Source: Castor canadensis (Eukaryota > Chordata > Mammalia > Rodentia > Castoridae). From it: a stretch of 64,000 nucleotides of DNA. Both the position numbers and the translations under genes were made by a program. Shown piece after piece: positions 23,441 through 36,739 of this stretch (the first letter of the stretch is position 1; each line of letters opens with the position of its first letter). The notes below the pieces were generated by a model that searched no databases, was not told where the DNA came from, and was given only the letters and a program-made list of their open reading frames with translations. The DNA lies in NCBI RefSeq assembly GCF_047511655.1, contig NC_133386.1, positions 79,735,501 through 79,799,500 of the forward strand, in the 5' to 3' direction.

Positions 23441-23892
23441 TCCTAGGCATTATGGAGGATTCCTTGAAAAGCCTGACGAATGTGTTATCTTCTTTCCTAG
23501 TTCCACAATTTGTGGTTATGATGTATTGAAAATGAATTATTTTAGAACAGTATTTCAAATTAGAATTATAACAAGATGTTGATTATACCTTTTGAATGCT
23601 ATTGTTCAAAATGGGGTCAGCAGTATCAGTCTCACTGAGATTTTAGATATATGCATTAATTCTTAATCTTTCTCTACACTACTGAAAAAGAAATTGGGGT
23701 ATGAACTTAGCAAGTTGTGGTTTAGTTAACGAGACCCCCAGATGATTGGGAAATAGTACAAGAGACCATTCATAGGAGAAAAAAAATTACTGATCCTAAA
23801 TCCAGATTAAAATTGGATTACATTTGTCTTCCTATATTAGTTAGTATTTAACATCTAAAATTTTCATTTCTATATATAACATCTTAGATTAT
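23441..23892. other. Unassigned sequence
   Basis: Nothing recognised. Confidence 0.4.
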
Positions 23893-24265
23893 GTATTATT
23901 AGCTTTTCATCACTGTGACCAAAGTACATGACATAAACCACCTAAAGGATGAAGAATTTATTTGACTCGTGGTTTGAGAAGGTTCAGTCCATGGTCATTT
24001 GGCCCAGGTGCTTGGGTAGAACTTTATGGCAGTGGGAGGCTGTGGCAGAGGAGAGTGAGTCACCCACCTCATGTCAGACAAGGAGCAGAGTGAGAGATGG
24101 GAAGGAACCAGGGATAAGATAGTCAAAAGGATTTCCCCCAGTGATTTACTTCTTGCAGTTAATGTCCCATCTCTTAAAATTTCCAGAACCTACAAAAATA
24201 ACACCACCAGCTGAGGACCAAGGCTTTCACATATGAACCTATGAGGGCCACTTCATATTCAAATC
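23893..24265 (-). mobile_element. Rodent-type MaLR LTR (reverse)
   Basis: 'tcatcactgtgaccaaagta', 'gtttgagaaggttcagtcca', 'ggcagtgggaggctgtggca', 'agctgaggaccaaggctttc' and 'gagggccacttcatattcaa' are the reverse complement of the family also present at 54817-55205 and 55232-55622. Confidence 0.75.
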
Positions 24266-27059
24266 AGAGAAATGTAAGTCACAAGGAAATTATTTTGAGT
24301 GGAAAAAGCCATTCTAATATGTATCTAACAAGGATTTATAACATTCTTGAAATGACAAAATTAAAGAGAGTGAAGGGTGATGAGGGGCCAAAAGGTGGTT
24401 GTGATAATAAAAAGACTCAATGGAAAATCCTTACACTGATGGAACAGTTCCGTGTCTTTACCATAGTGTTGGATATACAAACCTACACACTTGATAAAAT
24501 TGCATAGAACTAAACATACACACATACATACACATAATACCCTCACAAATAGGTGTAAGGAAATCTGAATATGATTTCAGTAGATTGTCTTAATGTAAAT
24601 ATTCTGGTTTTGATATTATACTATAGTTTCAAAAGATGCTATCTTAGGGGAAAACAGGTTAAAGGTTATAAGATACCTGCCTGTAGTCTTATAACTGAAA
24701 GTGGTTCAACAATAAAGTAGAATTAAACCATGATACTGCTATAACAAAAGCTTTATTAGGTTTAATTGTCTTCAGTTCCACCAAATACTGATGGAGAAAT
24801 GTCTCATGGCCATTTGTACTCTGAATTTGGCAAAATGTCTCAGTTTTCTTAGTCACAAGTTTAAATGATCGTAAAACAGACCATAAGCATGCTAAAGAAC
24901 ATTTGATTTATGATTGAAAAAGGTTAAGAAAAAAGACTATTTTCAAATAAAGTTCTACTTCTTCTTCAAATGGTATTATCTCCAATGTTTCAGTCTTATA
25001 TTTTATATTATGTATTCCAAGGTAATAATAATAGTAAGGAAGTAAGATACAGAGATGTTTATAAAGGAAAACAAATAGCATAGATTTTCATTTTTAAATT
25101 TTCAAGTCCAGTCTATTTTCACTTTAAGTTCAATTTTCTCTGGGAAAGTAATAACAGAATTTGAAACATGTTAGGGTATAATTTCTGCAGAACAGGCACA
25201 AGAACCGTGGGAACTCCTAATTCCACATGGGATTGCAGTTTTCAAATAATTACAAAATCGAGTTGCTCAATGATCCCAAACACCTAAACACTTGCACTGT
25301 TAAGTAAAGATTCCAAGTGGAAGTGTTGCTGGATCTTTGGCAAGTTATTGAAATTTTCTCCTTCTGAAACAATTTATCATATAAACAATCTAACATACTC
25401 AAGTTTGTGAATTTTATTTCTTTTTGTCCTAGAGGTCTCATGGAAGAGATTCTTGTGTTGGACCTAGAAGAAACTTTGATTTGGCCTTTTCCTAGAACCA
25501 TAATACTCCGGGCCCTATTGATTTTGACTTACTAGGTGTCAGTTTTAGGCATGGACTCTGAACATTTATTTCAAGTTTGGGTGGTAAATTTTAACCCATA
25601 TTTTTCATCTGTGAACTATTGAAGCAGTCAGTAAAAGTTGGAGGATAAAAGAAAGTCTGTACATTCTAATTGCAATCTTCTTTTCCTTTATTTGACTGGC
25701 TCATTTCTGGATTTATTAGGGTAGGTTTCATTCCATTCAGTATCTGCTTTCACCTGCCACAAAAATTTACCATGCCTACTAGCAGAATTTATCATGTTTA
25801 GAACCCTTAAACCAGTTATTAATTTTAAAAAAATTGCTTTGTAAAGGTTAAAATCAGCTGTACATATATACAACAAATGTTTTATTATAAACAACTCATT
25901 GTCCTTCTGTTCTATTCACTTTCTCATTCTATTTTCTGAAGGGTAAAAGCAGGGGCAGTGCCTTACAGATGTATATTTGGTGACTATAGCAGAGAAGCCA
26001 GAAAAATACAGAATTGGTATCTTTGCTTTGGAATGACATTCCTGTCTTTTGGATTCTATTCTCAGAAAACGTCTGGAAACACATTTATGTACTTTGGGAA
26101 AAATTGCACTTCAGAGTTGCTCAATAAGAAAATCCCATATTCTGGAAATTTGAGACCAATTTTTATTTGTATGTCTTTGCTTCTTACCACATTTTGGGAA
26201 TCTCTCCATTCTTCAGGAACAGGAAGATTCCTAACATAGGCTGTGAATCCCTCTAAAACCATGGGGAATGGAAGTTTCTTTTATGGCTTATATTGATTGG
26301 TTGTTAGCATCCTACATTGCTAGAGCCAGAAAACCACACTAGACTCACTTTCCTTAAACAGCTTCTCTAAATAGGTCCATGAAGAGCTTCTGAAACTTTA
26401 ATTTATGATGCAGCATGCAGCTATAAGAAAGATCCTGAACTGAGTTCAGAAACGTGGGTCAAATGATGATGATGACAACAAACAATGTCAGATGGTTTTA
26501 GTTGCTGCTGACTACTGGCTGTTGGAAGAGAAAGCATCTCAGAGAGAACTAGGCAACCATAACTGTATAAGCCACGTTACTTTTTGTTTATTTTTTTAAA
26601 ACAACACTTCTATCACTTGGGTTAAATGATTATATATTTACACATTCCTCCTAAATTGCTCAGTTACAAAAACTGGGAGAAAATAGCTCCTTCTTATTAT
26701 ATGAGCTGATTATTGTATGAGCTGATTTAAAAGCATTAAATATTTTTGGTTAAGGATAGAGGGGACTGTATGATGAGTTACTTATGCTCACTTGCTCTGT
26801 GCCTTTGGTGTCACATAACCCTGCCATGAGGTTTTCTCTTGTTCCCAAAATAATGCACTCTTTCTGTACCTCATTATTGCTTACTATTATCTGCTACCAT
26901 TTACATTCATCCTCATTTTTAACTAATTTCATCTTTTAGATTCTTTAACAAAAAGTTAGACAAGAAGTTGAAAAGGAAAAAGGTAATGCCTCAAGTCTTA
27001 TTTTCCTAGGAAGAGATTTAAAGTCTTGGTAGATTTCTAGGTGATAGAAAAAAATCTCA
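24266..27059. other. Unassigned sequence
   Basis: 2.8 kb without any repeat or gene that I recognise, apart from short AT-rich simple sequence. Confidence 0.5.
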
Positions 27060-27362
27060 GCCAGGCACAGTGACTCACACCTATAATCCTTGCTACTCTG
27101 TAGGCACAGGCTGTAAGAATTGAGGTTCAAGACAAGCCAAGGTTAAAAGTTAGGGAGATCCTATCTCAACAAAGAAGCTGGATGTGTTGGTTATGTCTAT
27201 AATCCTAGCTATATGGGAGGCATAGGTAAGAAGATTGCTGGCTAGCAAAAAGTGGGAGATGCTGTCTGAAAAATAAAGTAGAAAGAGCTAGGGGTGTGAC
27301 GCAAGTGGTGGAGCACCTATCTAAAAAATGTAAAGCCCTGAGCTCAAACCCCAGTACAACTT
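27060..27362 (+). mobile_element. Composite SINE: dimeric B1-like part plus tRNA-like part
   Basis: 'ccaggcacagtgactcacac', 'tataatccttgctactctgt', a second monomer ('gctggatgtgttggttatgt', 'ataatcctagctatatggga') and a tRNA-like end ('tggtggagcacctatctaaa', 'ccctgagctcaaaccccagt'). Confidence 0.9.
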
Positions 27363-27539
27363 TCCCTCCAAAAATGTCTCAAATACTTTGAAAAACTCCA
27401 TGACTGATCTTTGAGCTGAGAAAGAAAATGTGTGTCTACCTTCCTGAAATAAAAGAAAGTAGCTAGTCTGTGTCCTGCTTCTTCCCCGCCCAATTTCTAA
27501 CAGGGTGAAGCTTACTGATCTGAGGTAGGGAGGTTGATG

Positions 27540-27850
27540 TCCTACTTCTGGAAGAATTTTTATAGACCACGTTCTTATCTAAACCTCTCTATGAACCTTT
27601 CCGCTACTTTTGTTACTTTATCCAATGTGCAGATAAGCAGAGTCAAAAACAAGCGGGATCAGCTGCCAAAGAAATAATAGAGGCTTTTGTCTCTCTTTTG
27701 AATTTCTCCTCTCTGAAGTAGTCAAAGTAAAATGCAGTGAGTCATCCTTCTCTGTCATTTGCCTAAGTACCACACCAGTCCACCTCTGCTGAAAAGGTCA
27801 CTCATTGACAATGACTCACGCTGCCTGCTGTCCTCAAGGACTTTCTTGCT
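27540..27850. promoter_or_regulatory. Possible regulatory cluster (AP-1 and GATA motifs)
   Basis: In a stretch free of recognised repeats, TGAGTCA (27738-27744) and TGACTCA (27812-27818), the two forms of the AP-1 site, lie 74 bp apart. GATA-type words lie upstream: TTATCT near 27573 and AGATAAG near 27631. Motif content only; no conservation or activity data. Confidence 0.2.
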
Positions 27851-28352
27851 GTCTATGCGCATCAGAAGTATCCAGAAAATTCATTCCACCTGGCACTTTT
27901 TTCAGTCTGTGTCTTAGCAGCCAATAGATTTGAACTGCCTCTGAACAAGAATCTTCTTAACTGACTTGAACTCCCCAACTAATTCAGGCACCTGATACTG
28001 ACCCAGAATACTGTCGAAGAGAGCCCTAGAATTCAATATGTGAAAGCAAACCACTTCTGATTTGTTAGCAATAGAAAAGACAACAACATACAGCATCAGC
28101 CATTCTTTGTCAAGAGAAAGTTTGAATTCATTCTATTGTTACTGTTTAATGCAAGTTTGGTACTGTGATAAGTTTGTATTTTTCTTTGGTTTCTTTGAAA
28201 AGCATTAAATGCTGTTTGAGAAGATAGTATAGTTATCATGTCCCACACAACCATAACTGAAAGGGTTTAAGTCACAATCATATGTGACCCTCCTCAAAGA
28301 GACTTGTGCTGCTTACTTCATTTCTCAGAAAAAAACCAAGGTACAGGGTCAA
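27851..28352. other. Unassigned sequence
   Basis: Nothing recognised. Confidence 0.45.
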
Positions 28353-28972
28353 TGATGGAGGGTCAGATCGCTGGAATTCAGTGGGATTTCAGTCTCACTA
28401 AAGAAGGAATTCAGGAGCAGACACACACCGAGGACTGTCACACAGTAAGGTTTATTTAAAACAATCAAAAGTAAAGGAAAGTACACTTTCAGAGGAAATC
28501 GAGGGTGGGCAGCTCCACCGAACAGTCAAGTACCTGGAACTCACATGGTGTCAGGGTTTTTAGGATTAATGCTGAATGCTTTTGCTAATAGGATGTTCAT
28601 TATTGTGGATCTTAATAAGAAAAGGAAAGGCTTTCCCTGGAAAGGGATGTCTAGAGAGAAGACTAGGTCCGGTTGGAACCAAAATAGTGATTTGTACATA
28701 AAAACACAACTTTAATTACATGTTAATGGAGTCTTTGCCAGATCTTTGTACAGACTTCTGCAGGCTTTCTGAAGAAACAATCAAAAAGCCACAAGGCAGG
28801 GGATTCACAGAACTAACAGGACATGTGTCACATAGGTGTTAAAACCACAGTGAAAAACTAGAGGGACTTGACAGTTCGTTGCCTGTCTCCTGTGGTTTTG
28901 ACTATCTCTTAGGGTTGGCTGCTGCTGGGCCCAATCCTATCTCCTTGCTTAATACCCTTTCATAGAGTAAAT
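28353..28972 (-). mobile_element. Probable endogenous retrovirus LTR (reverse)
   Basis: The + strand begins TG and ends CA at these positions. An AATAAA lies on the minus strand at 28451-28456, about 100 bp inside, as in an LTR read right to left. Phrases such as 'gaattcaggagcagacacac' and 'acacagtaaggtttattt' recall rodent ERV LTRs. No internal viral genes are attached, so it would be a solitary LTR. I found no clear flanking duplication, so ends may be off by tens of bases. Confidence 0.5.
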
Positions 28973-30309
28973 AATTTATCATCACACAGTTGATTAAAAA
29001 CTGGAGGAACCACTTGAATTAAAGGCTCTTCTACTTAAAGTTCATTTCTATTTTTGTGTATTACCTCAGAAAAGAGAAATTGTACTAGTTATGAAGTTAT
29101 GAAGTTGCTTAACAGAATGTGATTTGTTAAAGCCAAAGCTAGCATTTGTCCCCCTTTATGCTTGAGGATATATCTATTAATTCAACAAATGCTTATTGAG
29201 AGAGAGCTATGTACCAAGTGATTCTTTTTTCCTTTAAGTCCTTCAAATATTTGCCAGTTTCACTTATGTGGACATCTGTTTAAGAAGAAAACATTCATTT
29301 TACAAGCAGATATTAGGTAGTTATTTCATCTATTACCAGTCATCAGAATACTGGTAACGATCTTTAATGCCTTGTTTCCTCCTTCATGCTTGAGTGTGAA
29401 TGTGAATTACAGTTCTCTTTCACAACAACTTTAGAAACCAAAATTCCTAGTTGTTGCCACAAGATAATTAAATCAATCATTACTGAAATATTTTGAAACT
29501 TAACAACACACTTAGATTCCATAACAGTTCTGTTGTAGCACATTTTACTTGAATGTCCTTTAACCACAATCTAAACTGTAAGTCTGATAGTTAAAGGGCC
29601 TTTGAAGCCTTCTAGTTAGGACCAGCTCATATCTCTATAGATTTTCTTAATGTCTAAAATATGACCAAAGATACTTTTGAGATAGTCAGATGAAAAATAA
29701 AGTTAATCAAACAAAAATAAAGAATGAACTTGGACAATTGGAGGCTAATCAGTGGAAAATCTACTTTTCTAGCCCTTTCCATGGTCCAAGTAAATGCGAG
29801 GTGGTCTGTGACTGCTTGATAACATTTGTAGTACCAAATACTCTCCAGATACAGCTCTGATAGGATCGCATTCTCCTTGAGATGCTCACGAGCCAGGGTA
29901 GGGAATGAGATAGGGGAGATTATAGATATCTGTCTGCTATTTGGGGACCAAAAATGCAGTCATTTACTTATTCATTCCCTTATTTATAGTTCTTCATTCA
30001 TTTAAGAAAATATTGTGTTGGACAGTATAAGAAGCTAAAAAAAAAATCACTCATAGATTCTTTCTAAATACTTCCATGTTAAATATCTCTTTGAGTGTTC
30101 TACAGGACCCTGACCTGAGTTTAGTTTTTACAAAACTATGAGTTTAGTTTCAAAACTAAAACTCAGCATGCTTTTTGTACCATACCCCATCATCAATTAC
30201 CTGTTCTTCATACTACCAATCAAAACTGTTTTTTCACTGATACCTTACATTTTTGTTACGTGTAAAAAGGAATCACTTTGTCATCTAAACTAGTAGCCTC
30301 ACTTTTTCT
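28973..30309. other. Mostly unassigned
   Basis: 29165-29225 ('attcaacaaatgcttattga') looks like a reverse MIR/L2 end. Nothing else recognised. Confidence 0.4.
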
Positions 30310-30509
30310 CTTTTGGCTTTCCCACCATACGTCTCTTATCATTTATCAAGTACCTTTAATTCTAAGACTGACTGCTTCTCCTTCTCTTTACCCCTTATCA
30401 TCTCTCACGGGCACCTAACTGAGATAGCTTTCTATCTAACTGCTCTGTTAGCTCCCTTTTTCCTGTTTTATATACACTCTAGTCTGACAGATGGTCCTAA
30501 AATACAAAT

Positions 30510-30527
30510 CTCATTATATTATTCTCT
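30510..30527. repeat. Target-site duplication, left copy, of SEC61B retrocopy
   Basis: CTCATTATATTATTCTCT matches 31102-31119 (CTCATTCTATTATTCTCT) in 17 of 18 positions. It is followed by a short T-run (30529-30534), the remnant poly(A) tail on the other strand. Confidence 0.9.
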
Positions 30528-31101
<574 letters not shown>

Positions 31102-31119
31102 CTCATTCTATTATTCTCT
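31102..31119. repeat. Target-site duplication, right copy, of SEC61B retrocopy
   Basis: Pairs with 30510-30527 (17/18 identical) and marks the 5' end of the copied mRNA. Confidence 0.9.
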
Positions 31120-31172
31120 TGCTAAAGTTTCAGCAGTTACTCCTCTTTGCCAAACAGAGAATAAGATTCCTT

Positions 31173-31944
31173 AAGATTGTAGAGAAATATGTTTACAACT
31201 GTTTTATTTACATATCTACATAGTTATCTAATCTTTCTGTATTCATCATGTATATTGTTTTCTATGATTTTTGTCTTGCGGTGTGTTGTATTTTTCTTTA
31301 AATATTTATTAAAAGCCCTACTTTTAGGACTTTATGAGAAGTTGAAAACCAGTGGATTTATTTTAGTTAGAGAGAGCAAAGATCAGAATGTAACTTATAA
31401 GAACATAATGCAAGGAAGACTGCAGTAGGAATTTGAAAAATGAACTGAAATCTGGGGATAGAAACTGAAAAACAGCTGGATTCATTCATTGGTTACTGGT
31501 CAGTCATGAGGATCTGAGCGTGAGAAGGACAGGAGGAAAGAAAGTGTGATATGGAACATGTCTCATTCACATGAGATGTGACTTTACCTGCGCTAGCATG
31601 ATTCATCTTATCTGGCTGGACTCTTAGCATAACTCTCACATTGGACAAGTGAGAGGGCAGAATGAGCAAAAAGACTTTTGGAATGCTTTTTAAAAGTGAA
31701 TATGAAGAACTGAGTAAAAAAATGAAAATGCAGAAAACCGTCACAGAAATAAGTAAAACCACTTGTATTTAACTTAGGTATAGTATAAAAGAATGTTTCT
31801 AAAATATGCTGGCAACTTTTGGTCAATAGCTATTTGAACAATTTCCTTGATTTAGTTTTACACTATTAATTTGTTAGAAAACACTTTATAAAATTTTTAG
31901 GAATGTGTAAAATCTAAAGTAAATACTTCTCCTTTTCTACTTTG
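31173..31944. other. Unassigned sequence
   Basis: Nothing recognised. Confidence 0.45.
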
Positions 31945-32075
31945 AAGTCCTATTTTATGCTGAGCACTCACTATATGGAGCCCTGTGGAAATAAATAAAC
32001 ACAAGATAATCCCTACCTTCAAAGGAAATTACAAACTAGTTGAAGGTTTATAACAAGCAAACAGAAATGTAGAAT
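31945..32075 (-). repeat. L2 LINE 3' end (reverse)
   Basis: 'tgagcactcactatatggag', 'gataatccctaccttcaaag' and 'gaaattacaaactagttgaa' match reverse L2 (gagcacctactatgtgccag ... gagcttacattctagtgg). Confidence 0.6.
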
Positions 32076-33129
32076 TTAGTCAATTGAGTAGAAAATTTAG
32101 GCTCCAAACACTTTCACCTTAAAGGTGTATAACCAAAGCATGAAGAAAGGGATATTGAATTTGTTTTGCTTAATTTATTGGTCACCTACTCGAACTGAAG
32201 GCCCCAAAACACTAAACAAAATGAAAGTATTCATGGGAAATATTCAACATGCAAAACATACGTGCTTGCCAGGAAACCAAACAACCCACATAGCCAATAA
32301 AAGTGAAGGCTCTTACTTTATACAATAAATGCCTCCATACTCAAACTGTGTCAAGGTGAGAGCATTTTACAGCCGTAGAACTTCTTTTTAGGTAGATTTT
32401 TCTGCCATCTCAAAATTACACATCATTACCTAGAAAATCTCACCCAAGCTTCTTAAATAATGAAGGGAATGAACTAGAATGTTATTATTTTTAATTTTTA
32501 GGAAAGAAGATGGTCCCCTAAGCAAACAGCTACTTTGTAGCACTTAGAATTTTTAAAAGACCACTTTCATAACTATGGGAACATTCTTGTTCATGCAGCC
32601 TAATTAGGAAGATTAAAATTCAAGAGATCGTAGTTTTAGAACTCAAGCAAACACAGATACATATTTGGTTTAGGACTCTTTAGTGAAATAGCTGTTCTTT
32701 AAAATTAAAAATAATTTAAGGTGTTCCCCTACTATGAAGCTGTAAATATACATTTGCCAGTTTTGCAGTCCTGTAATGAAACAAAACTTATGCAAAAATT
32801 CAAATTTTGAATTTATTTGTTTTCTCATATACAGTATAATCAGGGCCATCACTCATTGGCTTGAAGAAAAATTACTAATACTTTGAGTACAAGTTTATTT
32901 TCTCCTTTGTCCTTTTTTTTTTCCTTATGCTTAAAGGGATTGTCAATTTTTTTAACTCTCTCTAACATTTGAAAAGTTATCCTATGGTAGACAGAAATAA
33001 TGAGAGATTAACACAGAGTAAAAAGCACTTATTGGGAAATTAATTTTATGAAAAGTAATAGAGATTTAAATTTAGAGAGAGGCATGTTGGTAATGAAATT
33101 CCCAAAATAAAATTTGCCACTATATAAAA
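32076..33129. other. Unassigned sequence
   Basis: Nothing recognised. Confidence 0.45.
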
Positions 33130-33760
33130 GGGTCATACAATATGTGCCCTGGATCCTTTAGTATGGGCTGGATCCAGTGACTTGCATCCAACCAATACAG
33201 TACAAGAGTACTTCATGGTGGGACAATTTGGCAAACACCACCTTAACCAAGTGAAAAAAGGTTAATTATTCCCAGTAATAATTCATGCTTATGTCATGTA
33301 CTCATTGATACCTGATGAGAAACTGTGAAATTCTTCCCTCAAATCTATATTCTCAGGCTAATTATTTGGAAAACATCACACAAACCCAAACTGAGAGGCA
33401 TTCTACAAAACACTGACCACTTTTCAAAATTGTTAAGGTCATGGAAAATAAGGAAAGACTGAGAAATCATCATGGATTGCAGAAGACTAGGAGACTAGAC
33501 GTCTAAATGCAATGTGGTAGCTTGGATTTGATCCTGGAACAGCAAAAGGGCGTGAGTGGAAAAACTGGTAGAATCTTGGCCAAGTCTGTAGTTTAGTTAA
33601 TAGCAATGTACCAAACTTTTAACAAATGAACTGTTGCATAAGATATGAAATTTAGGGAAAGGTAGGTAAAGAATATATGGAAACTCCCTGTACAAACTTA
33701 CAACCTTTCTGCAAATCCAAAATCCACCTCCCACAAATCCAAAATCCACCTCCCACAATT
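33130..33760 (+). mobile_element. Ancient interspersed repeat with LINE-like 3' end
   Basis: 'gggctggatccagtgacttg', 'catcacacaaacccaaactg', 'ttgatcctggaacagcaaaa', 'tctgtagtttagttaatagc' and 'ggaaactccctgtacaaact' follow in order a common mammalian repeat. I know the consensus wording but not its name with certainty. Its expected A-rich end has been replaced by a 22-bp tandem repeat. Confidence 0.55.
33713..33756. repeat. Perfect 22-bp tandem duplication
   Basis: AAATCCAAAATCCACCTCCCAC-type unit (22 bp) at 33713-33734 is repeated exactly at 33735-33756, at the end of an old repeat and just before a (CT)n(CA)n tract. Confidence 0.95.
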
Positions 33761-33762
<2 letters not shown>

Positions 33763-33810
<48 letters not shown>

Positions 33811-33841
33811 GCACACACACACACACACATACACACACACC
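33763..33841. repeat. Compound (CT)n(CA)n microsatellite
   Basis: About 21 CT units (33763-33804) pass directly into about 18 CA units with two interruptions. Confidence 0.97.
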
Positions 33842-34569
33842 ATGCCATACCACACCACAATTAGGACTTAACTACAATTTTAAAAAGGATAAGGAAGCCC
33901 TATTACAGTTAGTAGACCCTTCTCATTTTCAAATAAAATACAGCATTTTACTAGTTTCTTAGTATTTGAACCTGGGTTTGATGTTTGAATATCTGTAAAA
34001 TTTTAATTACATTAGGAATTTAAATAACCCAATAAGAGTTTTAGATTTACTTTTATGTGTGCAGAAAGACAATGGGGTGTGAATCATGAAAATAATGTTA
34101 CTCACTTGTTTTTGTTATTCATTGAACTCTGGCAAGGCATCAAGGAACATTTGAAAGCATTAAATTTAAACATAAACTGACACCCAGAAACTTTATTATC
34201 AGACCTGTAACCAATGGACCATAATTCCTGGGCCATAATTCCTTCACCCACACCACATGTACCTGGGCCATAATTCCTTCACCCACACCTTGGAGCGTAC
34301 CAACCCACTCCTACAATTACACAGGGCATGTGAGATATTGAGTGGAGATGATATCTCTATGGTAGAATTTTGATGAGTGAATGAAGTTGCAAAAATAGAT
34401 TTCTAAATCAGAAACCTACTAATTGGCTACAGATTGTGCAGATTTTTCTACCATGATTTGGAGCATTCTTAATGGACATTTGATTATTCTTTTTGCAAAG
34501 TAACTTAGTTTAATTGCTGGGATTACTAGAGTTGTGGATTATATATAATAGCAAAAATAACTGCAAGAT
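33842..34569. other. Unassigned apart from a short direct repeat
   Basis: Contains the 28-bp duplicated sequence listed at 34227-34289. Nothing else recognised. Confidence 0.4.
34227..34289. repeat. 28-bp perfect direct repeat, period 35
   Basis: A 28-bp unit starting CCTGGGCCATAATTCC occupies 34227-34254 and recurs unchanged at 34262-34289, separated by ACATGTA. A partial third copy ('gaccataattcctg') precedes it. Confidence 0.95.
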
Positions 34570-35085
34570 TCAAGGTAGATTTAGAAGACAGTCTCTGAGA
34601 TGACATTCAGTGGTCCCATTATGATCCTTTCATGTAATTCCCAGGAAATGTGTGGAATTCATTTAGTGACTCTTTTCCTGCTAGTGAACAGAATACAGAA
34701 AAAATGATGGGATGTTACTTCTTAGGTTGGATTACAGAAGATAGTGGTTTCTATTTTGAGAAAGCTTAGGTTTTCTCATTTTTTCTTGAGTCACTTACAG
34801 CTGAAGGGAAGGAACTGCAAGTTACAATGCAGCCCTATGGAGAGACCCACATGGCAAGGGACTAAAACCTGTAATAACCATGTGCGTGAGCTTGAAAGTG
34901 GATCCACCCCCTCCACCCTCCAACCCAATGTATTGTGATTGCAGTCCATAGGAAATCTTATGTCAGAGCCATCTAGCCAAGCCATTCCTGAATTTATCAT
35001 CTGTTGAGATAATAAATGCTTGTTATTTTTAAGCTGCTAAATTTTGGATAGTTGGTACATAGTAATAGATTACTGGTAATGTTGA
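34570..35085 (+). mobile_element. MLT1-class MaLR LTR
   Basis: 'gcagccctatggagagaccc', 'gcttgaaagtggatccaccc', 'tctgttgagataataaatgc', 'ttttaagctgctaaattttg' and 'catagtaatagattactggt' are the 3' half of an MLT1 LTR in forward orientation, including its AATAAA. Confidence 0.8.
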
Positions 35086-36000
35086 TCCAATATGGGGAAT
35101 TTATGTAATGATTAAGGTGTTAGGATTGTCTATTTTAATGCCTTTTATAAAAATTGGTTGTGGTTTAGTATAAATAATTCATTAAATTTTTTTTGAGAAT
35201 AATTGTTTATAATTTTCTTGATAACTTAAAAATATATTTTGGAGACCCTCATTTTCTTACTTGCTTTTGTTATATTTAAGGCCATGTTTGGGATGAAATT
35301 AAAACTGGGGATAGAAACCGAGCTTCAGTTTTATTCTCTATGATTGTTAAGATGCTTTCATACCATGAAAACATGCCTTTATACCATATTTTTTTTCAGT
35401 TTCACCTGATTTATATTCATTTAAAAATATTGCAGGACAACACATAGAAGTGTTTCCATTTGTAAAAATAACACATGAATGCCTTGACCATAACAGAAGC
35501 TCATGTGATACATGGTTTTTGTTTTAATTCTTATCATCAAATCATCTTTTTAAATAAACAAAAATTTTAAGTCTTATTATTTGCTGTCACTTTTATATTT
35601 CAAATATCCTTCTACTACTTATATGTCATATTTATATCCATATCTATTAAATGCATACAAACATGTGTATATGTATTTAAATATATACATATGTGTGGAG
35701 TACATTTACAAGTAATGCATACATGTATAATTAACTCTTCATCTTCCTATTTGTAACGTAATAAAGATGGAAAAAAATCAAGCTCAATTTTTATTGTGAT
35801 TCTAAGTCAGAGGTACCTATTGAGATCTAGAAATTTTCTCCAATAATACATATTCAGTGGGAAAAGTGTGATTAAACAAAATTCCTCAGATGATCAGTTT
35901 CATATTCAGAAGTGTAGTTCCAAGGAATTTTTTGTTTTCTGTGTGAACTCAAAGATTTTTAAGAGTTATAGTCTTCAAAAAGTATATCCTAAGAATTTTT
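35086..36000. other. AT-rich unassigned sequence
   Basis: Nothing recognised; TATA-rich simple sequence near 35620-35720. Confidence 0.45.
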
Positions 36001-36125
36001 CCCTCCCTCCCTTCCTTCCTTCCTTCATTTCTTCCCTTCCTTCCTTTCCTTGGCTGGTCTCCAACCAGGGTCCTCCTGATCTCCAACTTCCAAGTAGTTA
36101 ATATTACAATCATGAGACATGGGCC
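36001..36125 (-). mobile_element. B1-like SINE monomer (reverse) with (TTCC)n tail
   Basis: A TTCC-rich array (36001-36050) is followed by 'ggctggtctccaaccagggt', 'ccaagtagttaatattacaa' and 'tcatgagacatgggcc', a reverse 7SL-like monomer. The array occupies the place of the SINE tail. Confidence 0.65.
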
Positions 36126-36739
36126 CCCGGTTTCCTAGGAATTATTCTTATGGAAGAGTTATGATGCAATATACTACAGACTTGAAACATGGATTCTTTC
36201 TTCAGATGAGTCACAAAGGCAGTAGAAGGGACGGAGAATAAATAAATGACTACAACTTTGTACCTCATGTATAGCATGTTTCAATTTATGGTTCATAAGA
36301 AGAGTGACTCAGATCTGCTTGCTCAGATAGTTGCCTTGGTCGGTGAAGCATGAACATATTTGGCCCTGTCATCACATTTTCACTAGATTGCTATAATTTT
36401 GTCATTTTTTTCTTTCATTTTGAGACACTGACCATTATTAATTCCAGAATGATCAACAACTGAAACACAAGAAAGAAAATTTTAAGCAGAGGCATTATGA
36501 TGATGGAAACAGAAAATGAGCTCATTGTAAGTGAAATGTTATTTGAATCTAGGAAAAATTCGGATGGATGAAATGCATCATTCTTCATGTGACAAATGTT
36601 ATCTATGCAATCAGGGATGAGAAATAATTACAGATTAAATAAAAATATTTACTATGGCCTGGAAGATGGGCATCCTTATGGGATGCCTGTTGACTCAATG
36701 CTATCTCATGTGCTATTAAATGAATGCATAAATAAACTA
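36126..36739. other. Unassigned sequence
   Basis: Nothing recognised. Confidence 0.45.

Noticed and set aside
33597..33962. Frames with long RE/SL/HT dipeptide repeats
   Set aside because: They are translations of the (CT)n(CA)n microsatellite.
33713..34289. Short spaced direct repeats considered as a CRISPR-like array
   Set aside because: Only two copies each, 22 and 28 bp, with no regular spacers, in a mammalian genome; these are simple local duplications.
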